Shown piece by piece: positions 41,554 to 48,764 of a DNA stretch of 48,764 bases. Position 1 is the first letter of the stretch, and each line of letters opens with the position of its first letter. This DNA is from Chloroflexota bacterium. GTDB lineage: Bacteria > Chloroflexota > Dehalococcoidia > JACQUD01. Position numbers and translations under genes: made by a program. Location: the NCBI GenBank assembly GCA_016210485.1, contig JACQUD010000012.1:1-48764 (forward strand), given 5' to 3'. Under the pieces are notes generated by a model that made no database searches, was not told where the DNA came from, and saw only the letters and a program-made list of their open reading frames with translations.

Positions 41554-43782
41554 TTATGGGACCAGCTTGCCAGCCCTGTCTATGTAGAGCCAGTAGCCTT
41601 GGCCCAGCGCCACATTCTCGCCGCCGTTGATGGCGGTATCCACAATCATCCTCACGGGGACACCCGCGACAGTATCGAGCCGGTAGAGGGCGATGACGCT
41701 GAGGCCCCTGAGGTAGGTGAGGGCCAGGGTCTGGGTCTGGGCCAAGCCCAGGTTAGTGTAGCTGATGAGGTTCCAGCCCGCCGTCAGGTTATAGGATGGC
41801 GGGACGGACAGGACTTCCACTGGCTCCAGGTTGATGACTATGCTGGCAGCCGCCGTAGCATTCATGAAGTAGCCCTGGCCGGCCACTATGGTGTCCAGGC
41901 TGCCTGCCCAGGAGCAGGCCCCCCTGCTTACCGTGCAGATGGTGTCACGCCAGCGCCCCTCGGTCCCCGAGTAGGTGGTAACGCGACTGACCGCTGCCCC
42001 CAGCATATTGGCCAGGTTGGTGTCCAGGGGCGCCGAGGGCACGGAGACCAGGTTCCAGCCCGCGACCACGTTGAGCCGGTAGGTGCTGACGGTGGTAGCC
42101 ACCGTTAACGTCGCCGTCTTGGTGGCGCTCAATACGGCGTTATCCGTCACCGTTACCGTCAGGGTCTTGGTGCCTACTGTGGGAAGAGGATTCCCCGGAC
42201 CACCCAGGGTAAGAGTTTTGCACCAGGTGTCCGCCTGTCCTATGAGCAGGGCGCAGGAGCCTGTAGTAGTGCTGCTCACCTTGGACAGGGTCAGCGGGGC
42301 AGCCACCGTCGGGGTGCTGGTGAGTTCCTTCGTTTCCACCACTACTGTGCCCACCCCGGACAGGTCGTCAGTGGCTTTCACCGCGAACATCACTTCGTCC
42401 CCCGCCACAGTCGAGGTGCCAGGCCGCGCGTTGCCGCCGCTGACAACCCCTGTGGCACTGAAGGAGACTGGGGTGGGAGCAGTAACATCGTTCACCACTG
42501 TCACAACAGCGGTAGCCGTCTGGCTGTTGCCCGACTTATCGGTAACAGTTATGGTGAGGTTATAGGCGCCCAGGGTGGTGGGAACCACAATGTCGGATGT
42601 GCCATCGGCATTCAAGTCATTGATGGAGTAGATGCCATCGTTGGCCGTGGAGTCGCCGTGGCAGCGGGCGCCCGCCGGGACGTTGGTGGCGCAGGTTTCC
42701 CCCGTGGCCAGAGGGCCATCGTCATACATATCTTGCGCAGTTGGGTAAGCGGCGTTGAGGGGGCTCAGGTCCACCTTAACCGTGTTAACGCCCGCGGTGG
42801 CATCGGAGACCTTGACCGTTATCTTGGTCTTCAGCCCCTTGTGGACATTGGCCGGGGTGGACGCAGCATCGGACACCGTGGGCTTGGTGTTGTCCACCTT
42901 TATGACCATAGACGAAGAGTCACATGTCGCGGTCGTAGGACATCCAGCGGGGAGGGTGTTAACGAAGGAGAGAATTTTTTCGTTGCCAGCTGTGTCAACA
43001 CCCTTCACCTTCAACACGTAGGTGCCATCGGCAGGGCCAAACCATCGATAGGTCCAGGTGGCGGCGCCCGTCGCCGTGTAATACGTCGTCCCGCCATCCA
43101 GGCTCACATCCACCCGGGATACCCCGGACACAGCGTCCGTGAGCGTCCCTCCGAGGTCGATGTAGTTAGTGCCCGTGGCGTATTTCATGTAGGCGGTGTC
43201 CACCTTGTTGGGGGCTGTGCCCACGGGGGTGAAGGCCGCCGGGGTGGTTATAGCCACAGTCGGTGCGGTGTTGTCAATGAGGGCGGTGTCAGTAAGAGCC
43301 GCGGCTGGGTTGCCGCTGGCAGCCCCAGTTACCAGCTTCACCGCGCTGATCGCTGCGGTAACGGTAACGGTGTCGCCGCTGGTGACCAGCACCTGGCCCG
43401 TCGGGGGCGCTGTGGCCGGGGTGGTGACCCCGTATAACACTACCGTCCCGATGTAGATGGCCGTGTTAATGTCGGTCTCCGTGAGGGTGACGTTGACGCC
43501 CACTGCGTCCGTGGTGCTTTTCACTACTACGGTGGCGGTGTTCACCCGCGTTGTGTCGGAGTCAGCGGCCGTCTTCAGTATGATAGTGGCGGTGGCTCCA
43601 TACCTATAGAAATCCACCGAGGTAACAGCATGGGTAGTGGTGTTAAACGTACCGAGGGTGATGCCATCGACTTGGCCCGCGTCCACTGTGGCTGCCGCGG
43701 GCGCTGCCGTCAGGGTCAGCAACATCAAAATCAACATGATTGCCAGCGCTATGCGCACCAGGGTAGGACCTTTCTTTCTCAC
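41554..43782 (-). CDS. Large exported Ig-like surface protein with AGWNL repeats
   Basis: 742 residues from a GTG with AAGGAGG before it. Signal peptide LVRIALAIMLILMLLTLTAAPAAA. The body is Thr/Val/Ala-rich and built of bacterial Ig-like/cadherin-like domains (DNTAPTVAITTPAAF, DNTKPTVSDAASTP, VVNDVTAPTPVSFSA mark domain joints). The end has two copies of a small domain: YRLNVVAGWNLVSVPSAPLD and YNLTAGWNLISYTNLG, each followed by a segment ending in GQGYFM/GQGYWLY. Such AGWNL modules are frequent at the ends of Chloroflexota exported proteins (family knowledge). Likely a cell-surface or S-layer-associated protein; no enzyme motif seen. Confidence 0.8.
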   Translation of the reverse strand: MRKKGPTLVRIALAIMLILMLLTLTAAPAAATVDAGQVDGITLGTFNTTTHAVTSVDFYRYGATATIILKTAADSDTTRVNTATVVVKSTTDAVGVNVTLTETDINTAIYIGTVVLYGVTTPATAPPTGQVLVTSGDTVTVTAAISAVKLVTGAASGNPAAALTDTALIDNTAPTVAITTPAAFTPVGTAPNKVDTAYMKYATGTNYIDLGGTLTDAVSGVSRVDVSLDGGTTYYTATGAATWTYRWFGPADGTYVLKVKGVDTAGNEKILSFVNTLPAGCPTTATCDSSSMVIKVDNTKPTVSDAASTPANVHKGLKTKITVKVSDATAGVNTVKVDLSPLNAAYPTAQDMYDDGPLATGETCATNVPAGARCHGDSTANDGIYSINDLNADGTSDIVVPTTLGAYNLTITVTDKSGNSQTATAVVTVVNDVTAPTPVSFSATGVVSGGNARPGTSTVAGDEVMFAVKATDDLSGVGTVVVETKELTSTPTVAAPLTLSKVSSTTTGSCALLIGQADTWCKTLTLGGPGNPLPTVGTKTLTVTVTDNAVLSATKTATLTVATTVSTYRLNVVAGWNLVSVPSAPLDTNLANMLGAAVSRVTTYSGTEGRWRDTICTVSRGACSWAGSLDTIVAGQGYFMNATAAASIVINLEPVEVLSVPPSYNLTAGWNLISYTNLGLAQTQTLALTYLRGLSVIALYRLDTVAGVPVRMIVDTAINGGENVALGQGYWLYIDRAGKLVP

Positions 43783-43837
43783 TTGAGCCTCCTTAATATG
43801 ATTCCGTAATAGGATGGGATGATTGCCGCTGGTTCTC

Positions 43838-43864
43838 TCACGGCGAACCTCTTATCTGGTTCAT
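43838..43864 (-). CDS. Possible 8-codon leader ORF
   Basis: MNQIRGSP, in the leader of the large surface protein gene. AGGAGGTGA lies upstream (43882-43874); an overlapping ATGTCATGA gives a two-codon alternative. The strong ribosome binding site has no other use. Confidence 0.25.
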   Translation of the reverse strand: MNQIRGSP

Positions 43865-43915
43865 GACATCCAATCACCTCCTGGGATTGTCGGGCGATTT
43901 ATACAATTATGCATA

Positions 43916-43944
43916 TTTAAATCAAGTCTAGCACCTTTTGTCAA
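43916..43944 (-). promoter_or_regulatory. Promoter of the large surface protein gene
   Basis: TTGACA (43944-43939), 17-base spacer, TTTAAA (43921-43916). A second TTGACA at 43990-43985 with TACAAA 17 bases on (43967-43962) may be a tandem promoter. The leader would be about 125 bases. Confidence 0.5.
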
Positions 43945-44335
43945 GGGCCAATACTCCTTTGTTTGTAACACCTTTCTCCTGCTTTGTCAAGGGGCAGGCC
44001 AATTTTGGATGCTTTCTCGGCAAATCGGCCCACCACATCATTAAACGCTGCATGTCCCCAAAAAGTTTCTTAACACAACAAAAGACGCCCCGGCAGCTTC
44101 CCACCACCTGGGCATCGCCCATAAACCTTACTATGGCTTACCTCCCAGTGCTAACCATCGGTCTACTTTACAACAAAAGAAAAGACCTGTCAATAGGTTC
44201 GGGGAAAAGGAAGCGCTTATCGACACCCCCTAACTGAGCTCGGAGGCATCGTGCCCCATGCTCTAGCATGAGGCGTTCCTGAAAATACTCCCTCAAAAAA
44301 GGCCGCTCGCCGATGTCATTCTGGCCACTCTCCAA

Positions 44336-44410
44336 TGTCATTCTGAGGAAGCATAGCGACCGAAGAACCTGAGCTTCTTCCCCCTCACTTCGTTCGGGGT
44401 CAAAATGACA
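44336..44410 (+). repeat. 75-base dispersed repeat, copy B
   Basis: TGTCATTCTGAGGAAGC ... TCAAAATGACA. Inverted 7-base ends (TGTCATT/AATGACA). A further partial start (TGTCATTCTGG) lies just before it at 44314. Confidence 0.7.
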
Positions 44411-44445
44411 CAGATGTATTGCTGAACAACCTCTGAAATAGGGAA

Positions 44446-44472
44446 GCCCGAAGGGGCTTCGCCCCTTCGGGC
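44446..44472. terminator. Perfect 12-bp hairpin, function unclear
   Basis: GCCCGAAGGGGC / GCCCCTTCGGGC with a TTC loop, then CCTTTCTCT. No gene ends close to it on either strand, so it may belong to the repeat cluster rather than end a message. Confidence 0.4.
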
Positions 44473-44520
44473 CCTTTCTCTCCCCCTCTCCTTCGCAAGG
44501 AGAGGGGATAAAGGGGGTGG
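44471..44520. repeat. GA/CT-rich hairpin repeat, second copy
   Basis: CCCCTCTCCTT-CGC-AAGGAGAGGGG followed by TAAAGGGGGTGG; related to 28981-29032. Confidence 0.5.
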
Positions 44521-44566
44521 TGTTCTAAATGGCCTCGACAACACCCCCTTGCACCCCAACGCCAAC

Positions 44567-44770
44567 TGTGCTATCCTGAAGCTTGGAAAATCGAATAGTC
44601 CCGGGCGGGGCGTCCCAGCCTGAGCTGGGGCCTGATTATTGAAGGATAGCAAGTTCGGTGCAAGTCCGACGCAGTCCCGCTGCTGTGACCCCGAACTGAT
44701 CGGGGAAGCCAGAACGCCTGTCCCGCCATTCTGAGGACCTCCGAGAGAGAGGGGGCAGGATCATGATTCG
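44567..44770 (+). ncRNA. Cobalamin riboswitch
   Basis: An outer stem TGCTATCC (44569-44576) / GGATAGCA (44644-44651) leads into the conserved core AAGTTCGGTGCAAGTCCG and GTCCCGCTGCTGTGA. The B12 box GCCAGAACGCCTGTCC is at 44708-44723. The order matches class I cobalamin riboswitches. It lies before a btu operon and is followed by a terminator, so bound cobalamin should reduce expression of the transporter. Exact ends are estimated. Confidence 0.92.
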
Positions 44771-44781
44771 GGCACCCTGAC

Positions 44782-44820
44782 AAATCCCCTTGTTCCAGGA
44801 GCAAGGGGATTTATTTTTTT
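44782..44820 (+). terminator. Riboswitch-controlled terminator
   Basis: AAATCCCCTTG / CAAGGGGATTT then ATTTTTTT. A textbook intrinsic terminator between the B12 box and btuF. Confidence 0.9.
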
Positions 44821-44851
44821 AAAACAATCAAAAAATGGGAGGGAGCACACC

Positions 44852-45760
44852 GTGTATCGAACCCTATTCAGGATTTGCCTCTTAGCTCTCGTGGCCCTGC
44901 TAGCGGCAGGATGCGCTGCCTCGCCGCGCACTCCAGCTACGGACGACCTGGGCCGCCCCATCACCCTGAAGGAGACGCCCCATCGCATCGTCTCCATGGC
45001 CCCCTCCAACACCGAGCTCCTCTTCGCCCTGGGGCTAGGCAGCAAAGTGGTGGGCGTGGACGATTTCTCGGACTACCCGCCCCAGGCCAAAGAGACAGCC
45101 AAGGTGGGGGGATTCATACCCAGCCTGGAGAAGATAGTGGCCCTGGAGCCCGACCTGGTGCTGGGCATCGGAGAGACCCTCCCTGAATACGCCTCGACCC
45201 TGGAGGCCAGGGGCATCCCCGTGGTCATCCTCCAGCCCAAGGACATCGAGGGCATCCTGGCAGACATCGAGCTGGTGGGGGCCATTACCGGGGCCAGGAA
45301 AGAGGCCCGGGAGTTGGCCACCGAGATGCGGCGAGAGGTGAACGCAGTGGTGACCAAAGCCCAGGGTTCGCCCAGGGTGCGGGTGTTCTACGAGATAGAC
45401 GGCTCGGACCCCGTCCGACCCTGGACCGCCGGCCCCGGCTCCTTCATCCAGGCCCTCATCGAGATGGCCGGAGGAGCTAACATCGCTTCGGAGGCCGCCG
45501 GCCCCTGGGTCCAGATCAGCGCCGAGGAGATCGTGCGCGCCGACCCCCAGGTCATCCTGCTGGGGGACGCCGCCTACGGCACGACTGTGGAGTCGGTGAA
45601 GAGGCGGCCCGGCTGGGGAGGCCTCTCCGCAGCCAAAGTTGGGGCTATATACCCCATAGACGCCGACATCACCACCCGCCCCGGCCCCCGCATCGTCCAG
45701 GGCCTGAAGGAGATAGCTCGCCTGGTGCACCCCGAGCTCTTCCCAGAGGGTGGTAAGTGA
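44852..45760 (+). CDS. btuF: Cobalamin/iron-siderophore-type ABC binding lipoprotein BtuF
   Basis: 302 residues from a GTG start. Lipoprotein signal ending LLAAGC (lipid-linked cysteine about residue 21). The type 3 binding-protein fold shows in PHRIVSMAPSNTELLFALGLGSKVVGVDDFSDYP, LEKIVALEPDLVLGI, and PWTAGPGSFIQALIEMAGGAN. The riboswitch makes cobalamin (or a precursor such as cobinamide) the likely ligand. First gene of an overlapping operon: GTGA with the next gene. Confidence 0.92.
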   Translation: MYRTLFRICLLALVALLAAGCAASPRTPATDDLGRPITLKETPHRIVSMAPSNTELLFALGLGSKVVGVDDFSDYPPQAKETAKVGGFIPSLEKIVALEPDLVLGIGETLPEYASTLEARGIPVVILQPKDIEGILADIELVGAITGARKEARELATEMRREVNAVVTKAQGSPRVRVFYEIDGSDPVRPWTAGPGSFIQALIEMAGGANIASEAAGPWVQISAEEIVRADPQVILLGDAAYGTTVESVKRRPGWGGLSAAKVGAIYPIDADITTRPGPRIVQGLKEIARLVHPELFPEGGK

Positions 45761-46425
45761 AGGTAGCCATTTCCTGGAGCGGGGGCAAGGATAGCTGCCT
45801 GGCCCTCCACCGGGCACTGGCCCAGGGCCATGAGGTGGCCTACCTGCTAACTATGATCTCCCGGAAGTTCCACCGCAGCGGCGCCCATGGGGTGGAAGCC
45901 CGAGTGATGACAGCCCAGGCCGAGGCCCTGGGCATCCCCATGGTCCAGCCGCTCTTCAACCGAGACACTTATGAGACGAAGTTCAAGGCCACCCTAGCCA
46001 GGTTTAAAGAGCAAGGGGTGATGGGTGTAGTCACCGGCGACCTTTATCTGGAAGAGATGCGGGCATGGGGAGACCGGGTATGCCGGGAGATGGATGTTAC
46101 TCCACTGCGGCCTCTGTGGGAACAAGACTTAGAGGGGCTTTATTCGGAATTTCTGGCAGCAGGCTTCGAAGCAGTGGTGCTCAGCGCCGATGCTTCCCTA
46201 ATGGGGGAAGGCTGGGTAGGACGACGCCTCGACGCTTCTTTCATAGACGACCTCAAAGCCCTCAGTGGGGTGGACCTCATGGGCGAGCGGGGGGAATACC
46301 ACACCCTGGTGGTGGACGGCCCCCTTTTCCATAAGCGCCTCGAAATTCAGGAGACGGGGGCTGTGCTTCGGGAGAACCGATGGTTTCTGGATATACGTCG
46401 CTATGCCCTGAAGGACAAGAGGTAA
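45757..46425 (+). CDS. PP-loop ATPase of the DUF71/COG2102 (Dph6-like) family
   Basis: 222 residues, GTG start overlapping the btuF stop. The PP-loop is S8-GGKDS13 (ISWSGGKDSCLALHRAL), followed by RKFHRSGAHGVEARVMTAQAEALGIP and VVTGDLYLEEMRAWGDRVC. In eukaryotes and archaea the family amidates diphthine; bacteria lack diphthamide. Comparative genomics has tied bacterial members to B12 salvage (published prediction), and its place between btuF and btuC under a cobalamin riboswitch agrees. It may amidate or de-amidate corrinoid side chains, using ATP. Confidence 0.88.
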   Translation: MKVAISWSGGKDSCLALHRALAQGHEVAYLLTMISRKFHRSGAHGVEARVMTAQAEALGIPMVQPLFNRDTYETKFKATLARFKEQGVMGVVTGDLYLEEMRAWGDRVCREMDVTPLRPLWEQDLEGLYSEFLAAGFEAVVLSADASLMGEGWVGRRLDASFIDDLKALSGVDLMGERGEYHTLVVDGPLFHKRLEIQETGAVLRENRWFLDIRRYALKDKR

Positions 46426-46428
46426 AGT

Positions 46429-47472
46429 ATGGCGATGAGGCGATACCGGTTGGCGACGGTGCTGGCCCTGCTGGGAGCCACCCTGGTGACGGCCATGCTC
46501 CTGGGGACCGCCTTCGGCGCAGTGGCCATCTCCCCCTGGACCTTCTTCAAGATGTCGTTGGGCAAGCTGGGGCTCAGCTTCTCGGGATGGTCCGCTGCAG
46601 AGGAGACCATCCTGTTCAGCCTGAGGCTGCCTCGAGTGGTGGGGGCGGCCCTGGTGGGGGCGGCCCTGGCCACGGCGGGCGTCCTGTTCCAGGGGTTGCT
46701 GCGCAACCCCATGGCCGACCCTTACATCATCGGCACTTCGGCAGGTGCAGCCTTGGGAGCTGCCGTGGCTCTCATCTTGCCCCTGGAGGTGGCCCTCTAC
46801 GGCTTCGGCCTTGCGCCCCTCCTGGCCTTCTTCGGCGCTCTGGGGGCGGTGATGGTGGTCTATAACCTGGCTCGCATCGGCGGTCGCACCCCTATCGTCA
46901 GTGTGCTCCTGGCCGGCTTCGCCGTCTCCTCCCTTCTCTTCGCTGCCATCGCCCTGCTAATGACCTTGAACGATCGCCTTCAGCTCAAGGTGCGGGCAGT
47001 GTTCGCCTTCCTCATGGGGGGCGTCTCGGTGCAGGACTGGCGACAAATTGCCATCGTCGCCCCCCTCATCCTGGGAGGGATACTCTTGGCCCGCCTCTAC
47101 GCCTATCGCCTCAACGCCTTCTCCCTGGGAGAGGAGGGCGCTGCCTATCTGGGGATAGAGGTGGAGCGGGATAAGCTCGTGCTCCTGGCCATAGGCTCTC
47201 TCCTCACCGCCGCCGCCGTCTCCCTCGGCGGCCTCATCGGATTCGTGGGCTTGGTGGTGCCCCATGCCTTGCGCCTGGTCCTGGGGCCAGACCACCGGCT
47301 GCTCCTGCCGGCGGCAGCCCTGGGGGGCGCTGCCTTCCTGGTGCTCTCCGACCTCCTGGCGCGGAGCCTGCTACCTCCCACGGAGATACCCGTGGGCATC
47401 ATCACCGCCCTCATCGGCGCCCCTGTCTTCATCTATCTGCTAAGGAGGCACCGCCAAGAGTATGCCTTCTGA
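46429..47472 (+). CDS. btuC: Cobalamin ABC transporter permease BtuC
   Basis: 347 residues, about ten membrane helices, FecCD family. LRLPRVVGAALVGAALATAGVLFQGLLRNPMADPYIIGTSAGAALGA (in pieces) is the family signature. GGLIGFVGLVVPHALRLVLGPDHRLLLPAAALGGAAFLVLSDLLAR is the coupling region that meets the ATPase. Three bases after the DUF71 gene; overlaps btuD by 11 bases. Confidence 0.94.
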   Translation: MAMRRYRLATVLALLGATLVTAMLLGTAFGAVAISPWTFFKMSLGKLGLSFSGWSAAEETILFSLRLPRVVGAALVGAALATAGVLFQGLLRNPMADPYIIGTSAGAALGAAVALILPLEVALYGFGLAPLLAFFGALGAVMVVYNLARIGGRTPIVSVLLAGFAVSSLLFAAIALLMTLNDRLQLKVRAVFAFLMGGVSVQDWRQIAIVAPLILGGILLARLYAYRLNAFSLGEEGAAYLGIEVERDKLVLLAIGSLLTAAAVSLGGLIGFVGLVVPHALRLVLGPDHRLLLPAAALGGAAFLVLSDLLARSLLPPTEIPVGIITALIGAPVFIYLLRRHRQEYAF

Positions 47473-48247
47473 AAGTTGTGGCCTTCGCCTGGAGGGAGTG
47501 TCCTTCAACTACGGTGCGGAGCCTGTGTTGAAGGATATCTACCTAAGAGTGGAACCTGGGGAGATGGTGGCCTGCATCGGGCCCAACGGCTCGGGCAAGA
47601 CCACCCTCCTCAAGCTGGCGGCGGGGGTGCTGCGGCCCCTTCGGGGGCAAGTTCATCTGAATGGCTGTGACATGAGGTCTCTGAGCCGACGCCATGTTGC
47701 TCATCAAGTGGCTGTGATGCCCCAGCTCTTTCACATACCCTTTGCCTTCAGTGTAAGCGAGGTGGTTGCCCTTGGGCGCACCCCTTACCAACGGGGGCTT
47801 GCTGGGCCATCAGCTAGCGATTATCTGGCGGTGAGGCAGGCCATGGCGCAGGTGGGGCTGGACGGCCTGGTGGGGAGGTCTTTTCAAGAGCTCAGCGGGG
47901 GGGAACGCCAGAAGGCCGTCCTGGCCATGGCGCTGGCCCAAGAGCCCCAAATTCTGCTCTTGGACGAGCCCACGGCCCATCTGGACATCCGCCACCAGGT
48001 GGAGCTCCTGGGCATGGTGCAGCAGCTCAACCGAAAACAGGGCCTGACCGTCCTGGCTACCATCCACGATCTGAATCTGGCCGCCCTCTACTTCCCTCGC
48101 CTGGTCCTCCTCCATGGAGGCCGTATTCAAGCCGATGGCCCTCCATCCCAGGTTTTGACGGTGGAGACCATATCTGGAGCCTTCGGCGCCTCCGTCCAAA
48201 TGGAGCGCCACCCTGGCGGCGCGCCCCACATCCTCCTTCTTCCCTAG
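47462..48247 (+). CDS. btuD: Cobalamin ABC transporter ATP-binding protein BtuD
   Basis: 261 residues. Walker A GPNGSGKTT (about residues 40-48), Q-loop VMPQLF, signature LSGGERQK, Walker B ILLLDEPTAHLD, and switch histidine in TIHDLN. The order and spacing are those of FepC/BtuD proteins. Completes BtuF-BtuC-BtuD. The C-terminal extension of about 40 residues is normal in this group. Confidence 0.94.
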   Translation: MPSESCGLRLEGVSFNYGAEPVLKDIYLRVEPGEMVACIGPNGSGKTTLLKLAAGVLRPLRGQVHLNGCDMRSLSRRHVAHQVAVMPQLFHIPFAFSVSEVVALGRTPYQRGLAGPSASDYLAVRQAMAQVGLDGLVGRSFQELSGGERQKAVLAMALAQEPQILLLDEPTAHLDIRHQVELLGMVQQLNRKQGLTVLATIHDLNLAALYFPRLVLLHGGRIQADGPPSQVLTVETISGAFGASVQMERHPGGAPHILLLP

Positions 48248-48499
48248 AGCGCGAGGCTTCCTCAATGGCAGGCGATAGGCCAGGATACACCTCAACTCCA
48301 GCAAAGCTCGGTGCTCCTCAGTGGTCACCTGCTCAGCCAGAATCTCCTCTCGGCAGGCGAAGAAGCGAGTCCCCGGATAGCGAATGAGTGTGAATGCGAT
48401 ATCACTATCACTGACCCCCATTGGGCTGCGGATGCTGCCACCTTTACAGAAAGATGCCCACGGCTCCATCGGATATTTACGGGGAATCCTGCGGATGGC
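48248..48499 (-). other. Open frame of unknown origin after btuD
   Basis: On the minus strand 48248-48469 reads MEPWASFCKGGSIRSP...SDSDIAFTLIRYPGTRFFACREEILAEQ (in pieces), about 74 codons, then continues antisense into btuD. The segment looks protein-like, but no ribosome binding site or family is seen. It could be the eroded start of a gene. Otherwise this gap holds nothing recognisable. Confidence 0.25.
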
Positions 48500-48528
48500 T
48501 TGACAAGGGAACAGCAGGGGTGTATATT
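48500..48528 (+). promoter_or_regulatory. Consensus promoter before the last gene
   Basis: TTGACA (48500-48505), 17-base spacer, TATATT (48523-48528): the best sigma-70-type match in the window. The start of transcription near 48535 leaves a leader of about 155 bases. Confidence 0.75.
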
Positions 48529-48534
48529 AATCGA

Positions 48535-48691
48535 ACGCTTGTGGCTGTCAATCTGAGTAGCTCCTGGTAAAAAGCCATAGGCGCAGAGTCAGCCAAGCCT
48601 GGAAAACAGGAAAATTAGGTACAAAGAGGGAGCCCTCCAGGCTCATCGAGGGCTCCTCTGAATATACATATATGAGGAGGGGAACCGATAC
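48535..48691 (+). promoter_or_regulatory. Structured 5' leader with possible pseudoknot
   Basis: Hairpin GGAGCCCTC (48629-48637) / GAGGGCTCC (48648-48656). Its loop begins CAGGCT, which complements AGCCTG at 48596-48601. The same CCTG can pair locally with CAGG (48607-48610). GAGGAGGGGAACC precedes the ATG. No known riboswitch consensus was recognised. Confidence 0.4.
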
Positions 48692-48764
48692 ATGGAGACT
48701 CTGAGGAAACACTGGCTCAAGGTCCTAGGGCTTCTGGCGCTTATCGGCCTGCTGGCGGCCCTGG
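48692..48764 (+). CDS. Start of an exported or membrane protein, cut by window end
   Basis: Begins METLRKHWLKVLGLLALIGL, a basic start and a hydrophobic stretch as in a signal peptide or membrane anchor. GAGGAGGGG lies 11 bases before the ATG. Only 24 codons are present, so the family is unknown. Confidence 0.7.
   Translation, partial: METLRKHWLKVLGLLALIGLLAAL

Larger units (their letters stand above)
43783..44566. other. Long intergenic region with repeats
   Basis: Holds, in order, the leader and promoters of the surface-protein gene, about 300 bases of AT-richer sequence without a recognisable gene (43990-44310, with a small hairpin CATGCT-CT-AGCATG at 44256-44269), a 75-base dispersed repeat, a perfect 12-bp hairpin, and a GA/CT-rich repeat. 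Confidence 0.6.

Overview
The window is GC-rich bacterial chromosome, densely coded on both strands. It looks like an anaerobic or microaerophilic respiring bacterium. My best guess is Chloroflexota (Dehalococcoidia-like). The reasons are heme made through siroheme (Ahb route), several multiheme c-type cytochromes, a MenA-like prenyltransferase, hrcA-grpE-dnaK behind a perfect CIRCE element, a bacterial NurA/HerA pair, and secreted proteins with Pro/Thr linkers and 'AGWNL' C-terminal repeats. The taxonomy is inference; there is no rRNA or tRNA gene in the window.

Layout. 1-3387: the end of an ABC solute-binding protein gene and a tandem pair of crotonases whose leaders are duplicated too. 3527-4192: a hicBA toxin-antitoxin cassette between short related repeats. 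4198-16246 (mainly minus strand): the tetrapyrrole region. One promoter at about 16.3 kb drives ahbC-ahbD-ahbAB-precorrin-2 dehydrogenase-hemA-hemC-cobA/hemD, then a DUF4268 nuclease-like gene. Beyond a 5' relic of hemB and a plus-strand M29-type gene lie a Met-rich protein and the intact hemB. Only hemL is missing for a route from glutamyl-tRNA to heme b. 16505-24308 (plus): a 7-heme cytochrome, a cytochrome b, a UbiA/MenA prenyltransferase, a small membrane protein, an 8-heme NapC-like cytochrome, ccmF and hemW. Heme production, insertion and use are therefore adjacent.

24326-30165: a membrane-tethered trypsin-like protease (minus), then nurA, a HAS-barrel gene and herA in an operon, then a leucine-dehydrogenase-type gene. 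30181-30420 (minus) holds the most unusual feature: two micro-genes of 14 and 18 codons. They have identical strong Shine-Dalgarno sequences, related basic Lys/Pro/Ala peptides, and a perfect 17-bp hairpin behind them. 30798-33695: a single-chain restriction-modification enzyme bracketed by TTAA-centred palindromes and apparently leaderless. 33780-37408: dnaK, grpE, hrcA and CIRCE. 37542-40652 (plus): fabH, bioY, an MBL-fold protein and a FrnE-like DsbA protein. 40742-43782 (minus): two exported surface proteins.

43783-44851 is a long intergenic region with small repeats and, at its end, a cobalamin riboswitch and terminator. These control btuF, a DUF71/COG2102 PP-loop gene, btuC and btuD (44852-48247). 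The window ends in a consensus promoter, a structured 5' leader with a possible pseudoknot, and the first codons of an exported or membrane protein.
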